Assembly: GCF_000142905.1 (NCBI RefSeq)
Contig: NW_013657650.1
Coordinates: 131,388-195,387 of the forward strand
DNA from: Thecamonas trahens ATCC 50062
Lineage: Eukaryota; Apusozoa; Apusomonadida; Apusomonadidae
DNA: 64,000 nucleotides
Direction of reading: 5' to 3'
Part shown: positions 42,101 to 52,016 of the stretch, in pieces
How positions within the stretch are numbered: the first letter of the stretch is position 1
Layout: each line of letters opens with the position of its first letter
Program-made: the position numbers and the translations under genes
Notes under the pieces: model-generated
Told to the model about the DNA's origin: nothing
The model's input: only the letters and a program-made list of their open reading frames with translations
Databases searched by the model: none

Positions 42101-45100
42101 CTTCGACGAGCCGTCTGACGCGCTCTACTGCTGGTGTGCCGAGCGGTTCGGTCGCTCCCGGGAGGCAGTCGAGGCCGAGGCTGCTGCTGCTGCTGCTGCT
42201 GCCACCGCCGCTGCCGCCGCCGCCGACAGCGATGGCGCCGATGGCGATGTCGGTGATGGTGTCGACGCCGACGCCGACGGCAAGGCAACGCCACCAACTG
42301 CAGTCAAGACAGCATCAGACGTCGACACCCTCTCCGAGTACTCTGACGAAGACGCCGAGCCGGCCGTCAACGAGGGCGACAACCGGGCGAATAACTACCG
42401 TCCGCTGTACGAGGACGCTGACGACGATGAGACCATTTCCACTGGCTATTGGGCGCGCCGGCAGTGGTGAAGGAGGTCAAGCCGCAGCTGCTCATGGCAG
42501 ACGTTGTGCCTGGTATGTACTTGAGTGTGGATCCTGACTACGAGGTCGATGGCGAGGACGACGACGACAAGGACAGCGACGGAGATGCCGAACTGGTCGC
42601 CGCTGATGACGCGATGCTCGGCCAAAGTGGAGGCTCTGAGCCCGGCAAGGGCAAGGACGAGGTCGGCGACACCGACGCCGGCGCTGGCAACGCGCTGGCT
42701 CAGCTGCCATTCGAGAGCACCCGCGGACAGACCGGAACGGTTCTGGCAGTTGACTCGGCCAGCCGCGGCGTTCTACTGGCAGTCTACCAGGTCGAGACTG
42801 GGAGGATGCTGCTGGGATGGTACCCTGTGCGGTCGCTGGTGTACCCGAGCCCGCTGGTGGACGATCCACTGACGTGGGTGCTGGCTGGCGAGGGGGCGGC
42901 GCTTGCTGCCGGCGCCGCGCGGCGGCTGCAAGGCCTCTACGCGCGGTCGGCGGTGGTGGCAGCCATGGTGGCATGGGAGCCGCAAGTGAGTCCGTTGACG
43001 ATGGATGCTGGCGTCGGCTCGGACGAGAATTTGCTCGCGCTCCTCAGCGCCACCGCGTACGCCGACCTTGCGGCGATGCCTGACCAGTCGAGCAGTGACC
43101 CAGGTGCGTACCTGTATGCCGACGCCGAGTCGTCGGACGCGATTGCGCTACGCGAAGCGACCGCAAAGCTTGTGAAGAACTGCGTCGCCGCTATGGACGG
43201 ACCGTCGGCCCGCAAGCTGTGGGGTTGGTTGGTGGTGCAGGCACACCAGCTCACGGCCGACCGACTTGACCTGGAGATCGGCGCGTGGCTCTACCTGTAC
43301 CTCTTTGATGCGCTCAAGGTATTTGAGGCCAAGCTGGCCGGCGCGGACAACCTTGCCGAGGGCGACGAAGCTACAGGTAAGGGCAAGGCCGACGTCGAAA
43401 CGCCCGCTGACGACGCCGACGCCGGGGCCGCAGATGACGCGGCCGAGCTGAGCGAGGAAGATGCGCGAAAGGCTGCGACAACGCTGGCCGAGTTTGCGGC
43501 GCTCGATGAGGCGTATACCTTGCCGCCTGTGGAGAAGACGCTGGCCCAGCTCGGGCTCGACAGCGTCGAGCTGGAGGACAAGGCTAGCCGGCGGAGCGCC
43601 GAGGCGCTGCGGCTGCTGCGTCTGCTTGTGAGCCGGCGGCGTGCGATGCGGCTGCTGGCGCAGGTGGACCAGATTGCGCTGGCGCGGACGCGTGCGCTGA
43701 TGTACCGGACGCTGACGCTCATGTTTGAGGCCGACGAGGTGTTTGGTCGTCTCCCGCGGGTATCTGTGCTCCAAAAGGCCATTGCGTCGCTTACGCAAAG
43801 CTTCTACAACTCGTCGCAGATGACGCTTGAGCAGCAGGCCAAGTCCGGTATGAGCGCGACGCTCGCGGACCTGCTGCGGCGGGTGCGGGAGAAGAACGAC
43901 GCAGTCTCACGCGCCGAAGCATGGCTAGCCAATGTCAAGTCGATGAAGGAACGGGCCAAGGCCGGGGCCAAGGTCGAGGTCGACGAGTGCGTGGCGGATC
44001 AGCAGGTGCGGGATCTGGCGCGTGTACTTGGCGTCAACGAGCTTGTCTCGTCGCGGTACGCGTCTACGGGGACGTCGCTCCATCTTCTCGGCGAGCTTGT
44101 GGACGTTATGTACGAGCGCCGCAAGGTGCCGGTCAAGTTTGCACTGCGAGCGTGGCCTGCGGCGCAGCTGGTGGAACGCAAGGTGGTGAGCTCAAGCCAT
44201 CCGTACGAAGCCGGCCGGGTGAAGGACATGGTGGTGATTGCGGACGCGTCGACGGTCCAAGTCAAGTTCCATCCCAAGTGCGCGACAATGCAATCGGATG
44301 TGCTGCAGTTTTCCGAGACGGCGCATTTTGGCCCGTATGGCTCGACGTACTCGGGCAAGTTTGGGCAGTACGCGAGCTCGGGCGTGGCGTTTTCAGCCAA
44401 CGGCGACCGGATGTACTACCAGTTCAACGCCGCCGCCGGCTCACAGCTGCATGGGCAGTCGTGCCAGGTCTGCTCGTTGGGCCAGATGCGCGGGACGCGG
44501 TACTCTTGCATCTCGTGCCGGAGCTGCGAGCTATGCGAGGAGTGTGAGGCCAACCTCGAGGAGACGCAGGCGCACCCGACCTCGCACATGTTCCTTAAGA
44601 TCCAGCGGCCGACGACCAACTGGTATGCGCGCGAGTCACTGCCGTGCCCGCCGATTGACACCGAGGCGCCGCGGACCCACACCGGCATTGCGTGCGACGG
44701 GTGCGGGGCAAGCCCAATCGAGGGCGACCTGTACAAGTGCGCCCAGTGCGGGGCGTACTACCTGTGCTCGGCTTGCGAGGAGCGGGCGACCGAGCTCGAC
44801 CACGACGTCGACCACGTGTTTATCAAGATTCGCATGGCGCGGACGTCGCCCGAGACGTACTCGTTCTTCCGGGCGCTGCCCAACATGTACGAGGACGGCA
44901 TGACGTGGGGCTACGAGTTTGTGGTCAGCGGCATCCTCAAGCAGCGGGCGCTGCTCAACTCACTGGGCACGGCCATGCCCGACATCTTGGCGTGGCTGGA
45001 GACGGATGCGCAAGAGTGGAAGCCCGCTCTGGATCACGAGCTTGTACGGTATGCCGTAGCTGTGGCGGAGAAGGCCGATACCAATGTGAGTATGCTTCCG

Positions 45101-46531
45101 CTCGACGCGCTAGAGCCTGATGAGGAGGCGCTCCAGAGCTGCCCGGGCCTCCGCGGGGTGACGCTCGACGTGCTCCGCAACCGCTTCTCGCTCCTCCTCA
45201 TGTTCAACGAGCTGGTCAAGGGCGCTCTCGCATCGGTCGACCTCTCGCTGGTGAACGCTGAGTGGTCGACTGCACATCGGTTGTGCCAGCTCAAGGGCCT
45301 CATCTTCCCGGAGCACAAGGAGCAAATTTTCAACGACATGGTCAGCTCGCGCGGGTCGCGGTCGCGGCAGGCTTCAGTGACGGTCGACCGGACGGCGGCA
45401 GCGGTGACGTCGGACGACCAAGTTGTTCCGCTCGAGTCAACAATGTTCATGCAGATCTACACCGGGCTGGCATCGGCGACCAACGACATGCTGCGGCAGA
45501 GCCAGCAGGCGTGGCAAGTTCAGTTCCAGGGAGAGGGTTCGATCGACGCTGGCGGGCCGTACCGCGAGTCGATCACCCAGATGTGCGCCGAGCTGACGGC
45601 CGGCGAGCCGGTCGGCCTTTTCCTCCCGTGCGCCAACGCCAAGTTTGCGGTCGGCCAGAACCGCGAGAAGATTGTGCCCAACCCCGGGGCGGCAACGCCG
45701 GCCAAGCTGGAACAGTTTGAGTTTGTGGGCAAGCTGATGGGCATTGCCCTGCGGACGAAGAATCCACTCGCGCTCGACCTGCCGTCGCTGGTGTGGAAGC
45801 GGCTGGTGTTTACAGTCCCGTCGCGGTCGGACATCGACCTCATCGACCAAATGTGCTGCCAGGTTCTCGACTCGGTCATCAACATTGAGGCCGAGGGCGT
45901 GACCGCTGACACTTTTGGAGACGTCATCACCGAGATGTTCACCACAGTCTCGGCTGACGGACGGACGGTTGAGCTCGTCGAGGGCGGAGCCGACGTCCCA
46001 GTGACGTGGGACAACCGCGCCGAGTGGGCCGACGCCGTCCTCAACTACCGACTGCACGAGTTTGACCGCCAGATTGCTGCCATAGGCCGCGGCCTTGCCG
46101 CCCTTGTCCCGGCCCACCTCTTCTCGCTCTTTACCTGGCAGGAGCTCGAGCTGATGGTGTGCGGGCGGGCAGAGATCGACATCAAGTTCCTCAAGCAGAA
46201 CACCGTCTACCAGGGCTGCGCTGCCACTGACGCCCACATCGTCATGTTCTGGGAAGTGCTCGAGTCGTTCTCGCAGGAGGAGCGCAGGCTCTTCATCCGC
46301 TTTGTTTGGGGCCGCTCGCGGCTCCCGACTTCGTCGGCCAACTGGAAGCAGAAGTTCACCATCACCGCCTTTGCCGGTGGCCACGCCGGCGACGACCACC
46401 TCCCCAACTCGCACGTTTGCTTCAACTCGATTGAGCTCCCGCGGTACTCGACCAAGGACATCATGGCCGCCAAGATCCGGTACGCCATGTCTACCTGCAT
46501 GTCCATCGACCTTGACTTTGTCGTCCGCTAA
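33184..46531 (+). CDS. Giant HECT E3 ubiquitin ligase with UBR box, CUB-like, SPRY, UBA and two ZZ fingers
   Basis: Exon 1 (33184-33305, MGTTVSKTLTT) joins exon 2 from 34249 across an intron (donor GTACAC, phase 2, restoring Trp). Domains in order: a UBR-type zinc finger (35525-35690; FNCQSCNYARVCAACAAECH); a CUB-like module (38240-38520) echoed near 44190; a SPRY domain (41570-41970); a UBA domain (42025-42150); ZZ fingers at 44455-44600 and 44690-44830 with CxxC pairs; and a C-terminal HECT domain from about 45445. The catalytic Cys is in LPNSHVCFNSIELPRY (codon 46418-46420). The mix recalls HECTD4- and ZZEF1-like proteins. Frames break near 37120, at 37257-37260 and at 42449-42450; one added base each gives about 4,135 residues. 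Targets unknown. Confidence 0.85.
33306..34248 (+). other. First intron of HECT gene, with assembly gap
   Basis: The donor is GTACAC and the acceptor ATCAG. The exons fit in phase 2, giving DDDLKW then LSEDLLHRIL. C-rich runs flank an unsequenced stretch. Because the gap length is nominal, extra exons inside it cannot be excluded. Confidence 0.7.
33343..34115. other. Assembly gap (N)
   Basis: 773 unknown bases. Both edges are C-rich (a C14 run interrupted by T on the left and a C12 run on the right), suggesting assembly failed at homopolymer C. Confidence 0.99.
42179..42225 (+). repeat. GCT/GCC trinucleotide repeat coding poly-Ala
   Basis: It encodes an alanine-rich linker between the UBA domain and the acidic linker of the HECT ligase. 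Confidence 0.8.
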
Positions 46532-46576
46532 ACCGCGCCAAAATCCGATACGCCATGTCCACCTGCATGTCCATCG
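46469..46576 (+). repeat. 40-base direct repeat at the HECT 3' end
   Basis: Copy 1 at 46469-46508 is within the last coding codons of the HECT gene; copy 2 at 46537-46576 begins seven bases after the stop codon. They match at 37 of 40 positions, and the three differences are synonymous third-position transitions in the HECT frame. Confidence 0.9.
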
Positions 46577-46590
46577 TGTGGTCTGGTAAA

Positions 46591-46607
46591 CCCCCCCCCC
46601 CCCCCCC
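46591..46607. repeat. C17 homopolymer
   Basis: A C run between the HECT gene and LSG1, on the sense strand of LSG1 and within its probable leader or promoter. Confidence 0.95.
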
Positions 46608-46787
46608 TTCCCCCCCTCTCCCTCGATCCCGGTCGCCCGGTCGCCATCAATCCATCACCTTCGCCATCCTGGTACCTGGAACACTCGTGCCATAGCCACG
46701 GTCACACACACACACTCCACGTACGCACCCCCTCCCAACCTACACCAGCCACCCACGCATACACATCCACACAAGCACAGACATACA

Positions 46788-48806
46788 ATGGGAAGGCGCA
46801 AGAAGACCGGACTCGGTCGGGCGCTGCAGAGGAAGCAGCGCGAGGTGCGGTCGCAGACACACGCGGCGTCGTCGGCTCGGCACTCGCACGCTCTGGACCC
46901 ACGGGCGGCAGAGCCCATGTACGGAGTGGGCTCTGTGACAGAGACCAACGACTTGACGGCGTTTCTGGAGGCGGCCGAGCTGGCTGAGCGTGATTTCACC
47001 GCCGAGCGCGGAGTGGCCCTGGTGGTGGCCTCCGAGTCGGCGGCGACGCACTCGCTCCTCCCGTCGGATCTGGCTGAGCAGGAGAAGGTGAAGGCGCTAC
47101 TGCAGGTCCCGCGCCGGCCGGGGTGGACGGCCGAGACGACCAAGGCCGAGCTGCAAAAGGCCGAGCGGACGTCGTTCCTCGAGTGGCGGGCACAGCTTGC
47201 GCAGATCGAGCAGAACAAGGCTGTTCACGTGACGCCGTTTGAGAAGAACATCAACATGTGGCGCCAGCTGTGGCGGGTGGTGGAGAAGAGCCACGTGGTG
47301 GTCCAGATCCTCGATGCTCGCAACCCGGACCTCTTCCGATGCACCTCGCTTGAGGACTACGTCAAGGACATCGACCCGACCAAGCGCAACATTCTGCTGG
47401 TGAACAAGGCCGATCTCGTTCCGCGCGAAATTCGTCTCCAATGGGCCGCAGCTTGGGAGGAGGCCGGCATCGAGGCTGTGTTCTTCTCGGCTGTTGCCGA
47501 GCAGGCCAAGCTCGACGCCGCCGCCAAGATTGCTAACTCGCTTGTCGCTGACGAGTTTGACTCGGACGGCGACGACGACGTCGCCGCCGCTGCCAAGGCC
47601 GCCGAGCGCGAGGCTGACCTCGCCGCCGCCGAGCCGTCGGTGCTGGAGAACCTCGAGGGTCCGTGGGAGGCTGGCCACCTGCTCACTCGCAACGAGCTCA
47701 TTGCCCACCTCACCCGCACCGCGCGCTCCGTCCAGGCCCTCATGGCCGAGGACGGCAACGTCGCGCCCGATGGCCAGCTCCAGCAGGCCATTGTCGGCCT
47801 TGTCGGCTACCCTAACGTTGGCAAGTCGTCGACCATCAACGCGCTCTACGGCGCCAAGAAGACCTCGGTGGCGGCCACGCCCGGAAAGACTAAGCACTTC
47901 CAGACCCTCATCCTCTCGGACGACATCATGCTCTGCGATTGCCCAGGTCTCGTCTTCCCGTCGTTTGTCTCCTCGCAGGCCGAAATGGTCTGCTCCGGTG
48001 TCCTGCCCATTGACAACCTGCGCTCGTACTACGGCCCGGTCTCGCTCGTCTGCCAGCGCATCCCGCGGGCTGTCCTAGAGGACGTCTACGGTGTCGCCCT
48101 CCCGCCGCCCGGCGAGGGCGAGGACCCCCACCGCGCCCCGTTTGTCACCGAGCTCCTCCAGGCCTACGCCTACAACCGTGGGTACATGACCCAGCGCGGG
48201 CCTGACGAGTCGCGCGCCTCGCGCGTCATCCTCAAGGACTACGTCTCGGGCAAGCTGCTCTACTGCTTCCGGCCCAACGAGGTCGCGCTCCACGAGGCTG
48301 CCGCAGCTGCTGCCGCCGAGCGCAACGCCGCCATCTCGGGAAACCTCCTTCCCCATATTATGACAGCAGCCGAGGGCTCGACCCCGGTTGCCGATGGCCT
48401 CCGTGACGACATCGACGCCGGCTTCCTCGCATCCGTCCCGGCAACGGCGACCGGCGCCCGAATCGTCACCCCAGGCACCTCAAACGCCGAAAAGGCTGCA
48501 CCCAACTCGGAGCAGGCCAAGAAGCGCCGCGTCTTTGCAGACTCCAAGATGGCCAAGGACCGCGCCAAGATCGATGCTGCGTTCTTCTCGCAGACCAAGG
48601 TCCAGGCCTACTCGCTCTCGTCAGCAGGCGCAACCTCGTCGTCGACTGCGGGTATGGTCTTTGCCTCGAAGAAGGAGCGCCGCCAGGCCCGCGCCCGCGA
48701 GAAGGCCCATGCCCGCGCCCGCAAGGCCGAGGAGGAGAAACGCGAGAAGCAGCTCCGCCTCTTGCGTAAGCTCCGCGATGAGGCCGCTGCTCAGCCGACA
48801 GAGTGA
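46788..48806 (+). CDS. LSG1: LSG1, circularly permuted GTPase of 60S ribosome maturation
   Basis: LSG1 removes the export adaptor NMD3 from cytoplasmic pre-60S subunits. The GTPase motifs appear in permuted order: G4 (NKADLV) first, then, after an acidic insert, G1 (GYPNVGKSS), G2 and G3 (DCPGLVFPSF). Segments MWRQLWRVVEKSHVVVQILD and RNPDLFRC are strongly conserved in the family. The N-terminus (MGRRKKTGLGRALQRK) and the basic C-terminus (KKERRQARAREKAHARARK) match LSG1 and probably bind rRNA. At 672 residues it is near human LSG1 length, in a single uninterrupted frame. Confidence 0.95.
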   Translation: MGRRKKTGLGRALQRKQREVRSQTHAASSARHSHALDPRAAEPMYGVGSVTETNDLTAFLEAAELAERDFTAERGVALVVASESAATHSLLPSDLAEQEKVKALLQVPRRPGWTAETTKAELQKAERTSFLEWRAQLAQIEQNKAVHVTPFEKNINMWRQLWRVVEKSHVVVQILDARNPDLFRCTSLEDYVKDIDPTKRNILLVNKADLVPREIRLQWAAAWEEAGIEAVFFSAVAEQAKLDAAAKIANSLVADEFDSDGDDDVAAAAKAAEREADLAAAEPSVLENLEGPWEAGHLLTRNELIAHLTRTARSVQALMAEDGNVAPDGQLQQAIVGLVGYPNVGKSSTINALYGAKKTSVAATPGKTKHFQTLILSDDIMLCDCPGLVFPSFVSSQAEMVCSGVLPIDNLRSYYGPVSLVCQRIPRAVLEDVYGVALPPPGEGEDPHRAPFVTELLQAYAYNRGYMTQRGPDESRASRVILKDYVSGKLLYCFRPNEVALHEAAAAAAAERNAAISGNLLPHIMTAAEGSTPVADGLRDDIDAGFLASVPATATGARIVTPGTSNAEKAAPNSEQAKKRRVFADSKMAKDRAKIDAAFFSQTKVQAYSLSSAGATSSSTAGMVFASKKERRQARAREKAHARARKAEEEKREKQLRLLRKLRDEAAAQPTE

Positions 48807-48939
48807 ACACCCGCCCCCTTTCTTGGTTGGGCAAGCGCGAGCCTCCAGTTGTCACCGTCGACGGCGATGGCGGGTCCGGACACATCACGTTTCCGTACTT
48901 GGCGACGGCAATGCCGGTCGTACCCGAGCACACGTACCG

Positions 48940-49350
48940 CCTCGCCTTTGTTCCCTCCTTCTCTTGGAATACACGCCGAGTTGGCCGTGTCCGTCGTGGT
49001 GAGCGCCACGTCCTCATCGCTGCATCTGGCCGCCGCGGACAAGATCTCAGCGTTTAAGATGGCGTCACCGAGCATCCGTAAGCAAAGTACTAGCGTTGTC
49101 TGTGGCGTCCCAGAGCAATCATCCGTAGCGAATATATCGAACTTGTTGTTGCCGCACTCCGACTAGGTCGTCTCGCTAGTGCCGGTGCGCCCACACACGT
49201 CGCCACCTTGACGGTCACCACCGCGTCGAGATCGCTTGGGCCACATCTTGCTGCGGCGTACTTTGCAATGAACAGGGTGACAAGCATACATAGCCATGGC
49301 CAGGGTGGCGGTGACGAAGATACTTGCATGCTTGAAACTGAGTATGCCAT
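48940..49350 (-). CDS. Possible small secreted Cys-containing protein (partial model)
   Basis: The ATGs at 49350 or 49329 start a good signal peptide (MQVSSSPPPWPWLCMLVTLF, then IAKYAAA). The mature part begins RCGPSDLDAVVTVKVATC. In another frame the sequence continues CGNNKFDIFATDDCSGTPQT and TLVLCLRMLG, then TTDTANSACIPREGG. This resembles small secreted protist proteins with spaced cysteines and a DDCSGT motif. Joining them needs a frame correction or tiny intron near 49165-49180. A GTACGT donor at 48937 suggests a further exon toward 48.83 kb (SGTTGIAVAKYGNVMCPD). No family is assigned; the gene structure is tentative. Confidence 0.35.
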
Positions 49351-49469
49351 CGATTGTGGCGGGTGCGCGCCGATGAGTGTGGCGACGGGCGAGGGCCAGC
49401 TCACCACAGCCGCCGGACGACCACGGCCACCGCCACTGTGGCTGCCACCACTTTACTCCGGTCCTCGAC

Positions 49470-50438
49470 ATGGCCGGACTCGACACACCCGTGCGGTTGG
49501 TGCGCCCTGGAACTGCGGCGGCGACGGCAGTGGCACTCATCCGGGCAGGAACCGGCGAGGGCCTCGAGGATGTCCCGGTGTCCGAGTTGGGCAATTTGCT
49601 GGGCTTTGAGTATTCGCGGACGGTGCGGCAGACTGGAGACGGCTCGGTGGTGGCCGAGTCCGATGCCGAGACTACGGCTGCCGAGATCGCTCTCCTTCGG
49701 TCGGTGGTGGTGGCTGATCTGGACGACGGCGTCGGGGCGCGGGTGTGGCTGGCCGGCGATGCCGAGGCCATTGCTCCGGGCACCGTCCTCGCCAGCTACA
49801 CTGGCGACTACGCAACGCGCGAGGCCGATTCCGACTACACGCTGGCCTGGAGCGATGACGAGGATGAGGGTGATGGCGACGGCGACGGCATGGTCTCGCT
49901 CGACTCCGCCAAGCGCGGCAACATCACCCGGCTCTTCTCCTCGCTCCCGGAGCCGCACACCCTTGCCGGCTGCGCTGCCGGCGACGGCTATTCACTGGCG
50001 TCGCTGGCGGTGGCCAACGCCCGCCCGAAGATCCTTGCTCGCGGCGCGGTTGCATTTATCGCCTCGCGGACCATCGCTCCGGGCGACGAGATCGGTTGGG
50101 ACTATGGGCCGGGCTTCTGGGCAGCCCGCCCGCAGCTGAGCTACGCGCTCCTCGATGCCAGTACATACGCGCCGGTCAGCGCCGCCTGCGCCTCGCCCGA
50201 TCCGCTCCGCACTGCTGCCGTCCAAGGCCTGACCTCAGTCGTCATGATGGCGGCGATGACTGCGCCCGGCGACGACCCGTCTACCGCGGCGGCCGCCACT
50301 CTCGCGTCGCTCTTTGCCGACCCGGCCCGCTCGCTCCACGCCGTCGGTGCCGATCTCAAGGCGCTGCTCACTGACGACTCCGAGCGCGAGCTCGTCGACG
50401 CCATTCTCGCCGAGTACCAGCCGTCGTCTGCGCCCTGA
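49470..50438 (+). CDS. SET-domain-like protein with degenerate active site
   Basis: A 322-residue protein. The SET fold is suggested by GTVLASYTGDYATREADSDY, SLDSAKRGNITRLFSS, AVAFIASRTIAPGDEIGWDY and GPGFW, in the order seen in lysine methyltransferases. The usual NHSCxPN cofactor motif is replaced by SSLPEPH, and the later Cys zinc site is missing, so activity is doubtful. A C-terminal helical region of about 90 residues may be a Rubisco-LSMT-like or unrelated extension. The ATG at 49470 is the first that leaves only the recognisable protein; an upstream ATG is in low-quality sequence. It converges with the next gene (13-base gap). Confidence 0.55.
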   Translation: MAGLDTPVRLVRPGTAAATAVALIRAGTGEGLEDVPVSELGNLLGFEYSRTVRQTGDGSVVAESDAETTAAEIALLRSVVVADLDDGVGARVWLAGDAEAIAPGTVLASYTGDYATREADSDYTLAWSDDEDEGDGDGDGMVSLDSAKRGNITRLFSSLPEPHTLAGCAAGDGYSLASLAVANARPKILARGAVAFIASRTIAPGDEIGWDYGPGFWAARPQLSYALLDASTYAPVSAACASPDPLRTAAVQGLTSVVMMAAMTAPGDDPSTAAAATLASLFADPARSLHAVGADLKALLTDDSERELVDAILAEYQPSSAP

Positions 50439-50451
50439 CCTCCCGACGCGC

Positions 50452-51054
50452 TCAAGGCGCCAACGGCGCCAGCCGCCGCGGAATCCGCCCACCGTCAAAC
50501 AACCGCCGCCGCTGCTCACTTGACCGCGCCTCACCTTTTTCCGCGACGACGACGGCTCTTGCCGGCACGGACGCAGCCAGCGCCTGCGCCAGCATCGCCT
50601 CGGCGCCCGGCAGCAGCGCCAGCCCGATCAGCAGTCCATTCTCGACGGTAGCCCGCGCATCGCGCCCTGTAAACGCAAGCCGATGCGTCTTGTCCGCAAC
50701 CGTGTCTACAGCACCGCCTGCTTTGTCGACTGCGTCGCTCGCCTCCGGCATGGCCGTCGCCATCGCAGCCAGAGCCGGCGCAGCCAATGCACTTGCTGCA
50801 ATGGCCACATCGGCGCCTTCTGCTGCCGAACCGGCCGCATCAACGGAAGCTGCCAGCATAGCGGACTTTGCGGCACCGACTGCAGCAGAGATGGCGCTTG
50901 CTGCCGTGAGAGTGGCCTCTGTCTCGGCGGCGGGCGGCTTGCCATGGTTGTCCTCCTCTGATGCGCCGCCAAGGCCATGGCCTGCCTTCCAGCGGGCGTA
51001 TCCATAGCCTGCGGCACCGACAGCCGCGATTGACCTCAGCAGATACTTGGGCAT
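50452..51054 (-). CDS. Alanine-rich protein of unknown function, possibly mitochondrial
   Basis: 200 residues. The N-terminus (MPKYLLRSIAAVGAAGYGYA, then RWK) resembles a mitochondrial signal-anchor. The middle is an Ala-rich, probably helical stretch (residues about 48-105). The C-terminal third contains VENGLLIGLALLPGAEAMLA and ends basic. No family is recognised. A clear ATG and an uninterrupted frame between two convergent or divergent genes support it as real. Confidence 0.5.
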   Translation of the reverse strand: MPKYLLRSIAAVGAAGYGYARWKAGHGLGGASEEDNHGKPPAAETEATLTAASAISAAVGAAKSAMLAASVDAAGSAAEGADVAIAASALAAPALAAMATAMPEASDAVDKAGGAVDTVADKTHRLAFTGRDARATVENGLLIGLALLPGAEAMLAQALAASVPARAVVVAEKGEARSSEQRRRLFDGGRIPRRLAPLAP

Positions 51055-51485
51055 GCTCTTCTCCGTTGCCTGTGGGTGCAGTGTTATCCAGCCTATGCCT
51101 CTGCCTCTGCCCGGCCTCTAGGTCCTGCACCCGACCTCGCTCCACTGGTGTGTGCGCCTGCTTTTGGCGCCAACCACCCACCCACCCACTCACCCCCCAA
51201 CGATTAATTGACGTTACCCCCAATCATACCCCAGGCCGCACCCCACCCACCCACCCACTCACCCCCCCAACGATCCTCCCTCCTCCTCCACCTCACCTCA
51301 CCCACACCCACACCCTCACATGCTTCGTGCGGTCACAAGTGCCCTCCGTGCGGTCACCCCCGCACGCGCCATCCCGTACGCCCCCCCTCCCTCCCCTTCC
51401 CCTCCCCTCCCCCCCCCTGCCTTCACACAATTAATCCCGCCATGGCCTCCACGCGTCACACTCACTCTCCCCCACACCCACGGAC
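51055..51485. promoter_or_regulatory. Divergent C-rich intergenic region
   Basis: Contains CACCCACC-type repeats at 51175-51310 and C runs near 51400. I see no gene. It presumably holds promoters for the Ala-rich protein (minus) and the small basic protein (plus). Confidence 0.4.
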
Positions 51486-51971
51486 ATGGGAGTGCACAGG
51501 GCATGGAGTGCGGGAGTGCGGGGTATGGCTGGAGAGGTTGCCCAGGACACTGAGTCCGGCTCCTCCCGCTCGTCCGATGTAGTCTCGCCGCCGTCGGCAG
51601 GCTCGCCCAAGCGCATGGCCAAGCCAACCACGGCCCGCAGGCGGAGTCGGTACAAGGGCCGCATGCACGCTCGCCAGCGCCAGCGGGTTCACGGCCACCG
51701 CGAGCGCAAGGTCAACACCTCGCGGAACGCCGTGGCAAAGGCCTCCAAGCGCGATCTGCAGCATGAGCTCGATGCCGCCTTCCATCGCTTCCTCTCTGCC
51801 AACCAGATGATGGAGTACGCGCCCGGCGGCGCTTCGGCCACCGTCAAGGCCAACCTCGCCAAGCGCAAGGCAAAGTCTGCCGCTGTTGTCCGCCCCGAAG
51901 CTGCCCGTTTCCGCCTCTCGCTCGCCGAGGAGAAGCTCTTCTTTGCCGGCAACGACGACGGCTTCAAGTAG
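51486..51971 (+). CDS. Small basic protein of unknown function
   Basis: Up to 161 residues from the ATG at 51486; the ATG at 51525 (MAGEVAQDTESG) is an alternative. The middle is very rich in Arg, Lys and His (KPTTARRRSRYKGRMHARQR), suggesting nucleic-acid or ribosome binding. A compact C-terminal segment follows (DLQHELDAAFHRFLSANQMM; RFRLSLAEEKLFFAGND). No family is recognised. Converges with the LRR-TKL kinase gene (45-base gap). Confidence 0.5.
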   Translation: MGVHRAWSAGVRGMAGEVAQDTESGSSRSSDVVSPPSAGSPKRMAKPTTARRRSRYKGRMHARQRQRVHGHRERKVNTSRNAVAKASKRDLQHELDAAFHRFLSANQMMEYAPGGASATVKANLAKRKAKSAAVVRPEAARFRLSLAEEKLFFAGNDDGFK

Positions 51972-52016
51972 TTGCCAAGCTGATTCACTAAAGGACTTTA
52001 CCACGCCTCCCGCCTC

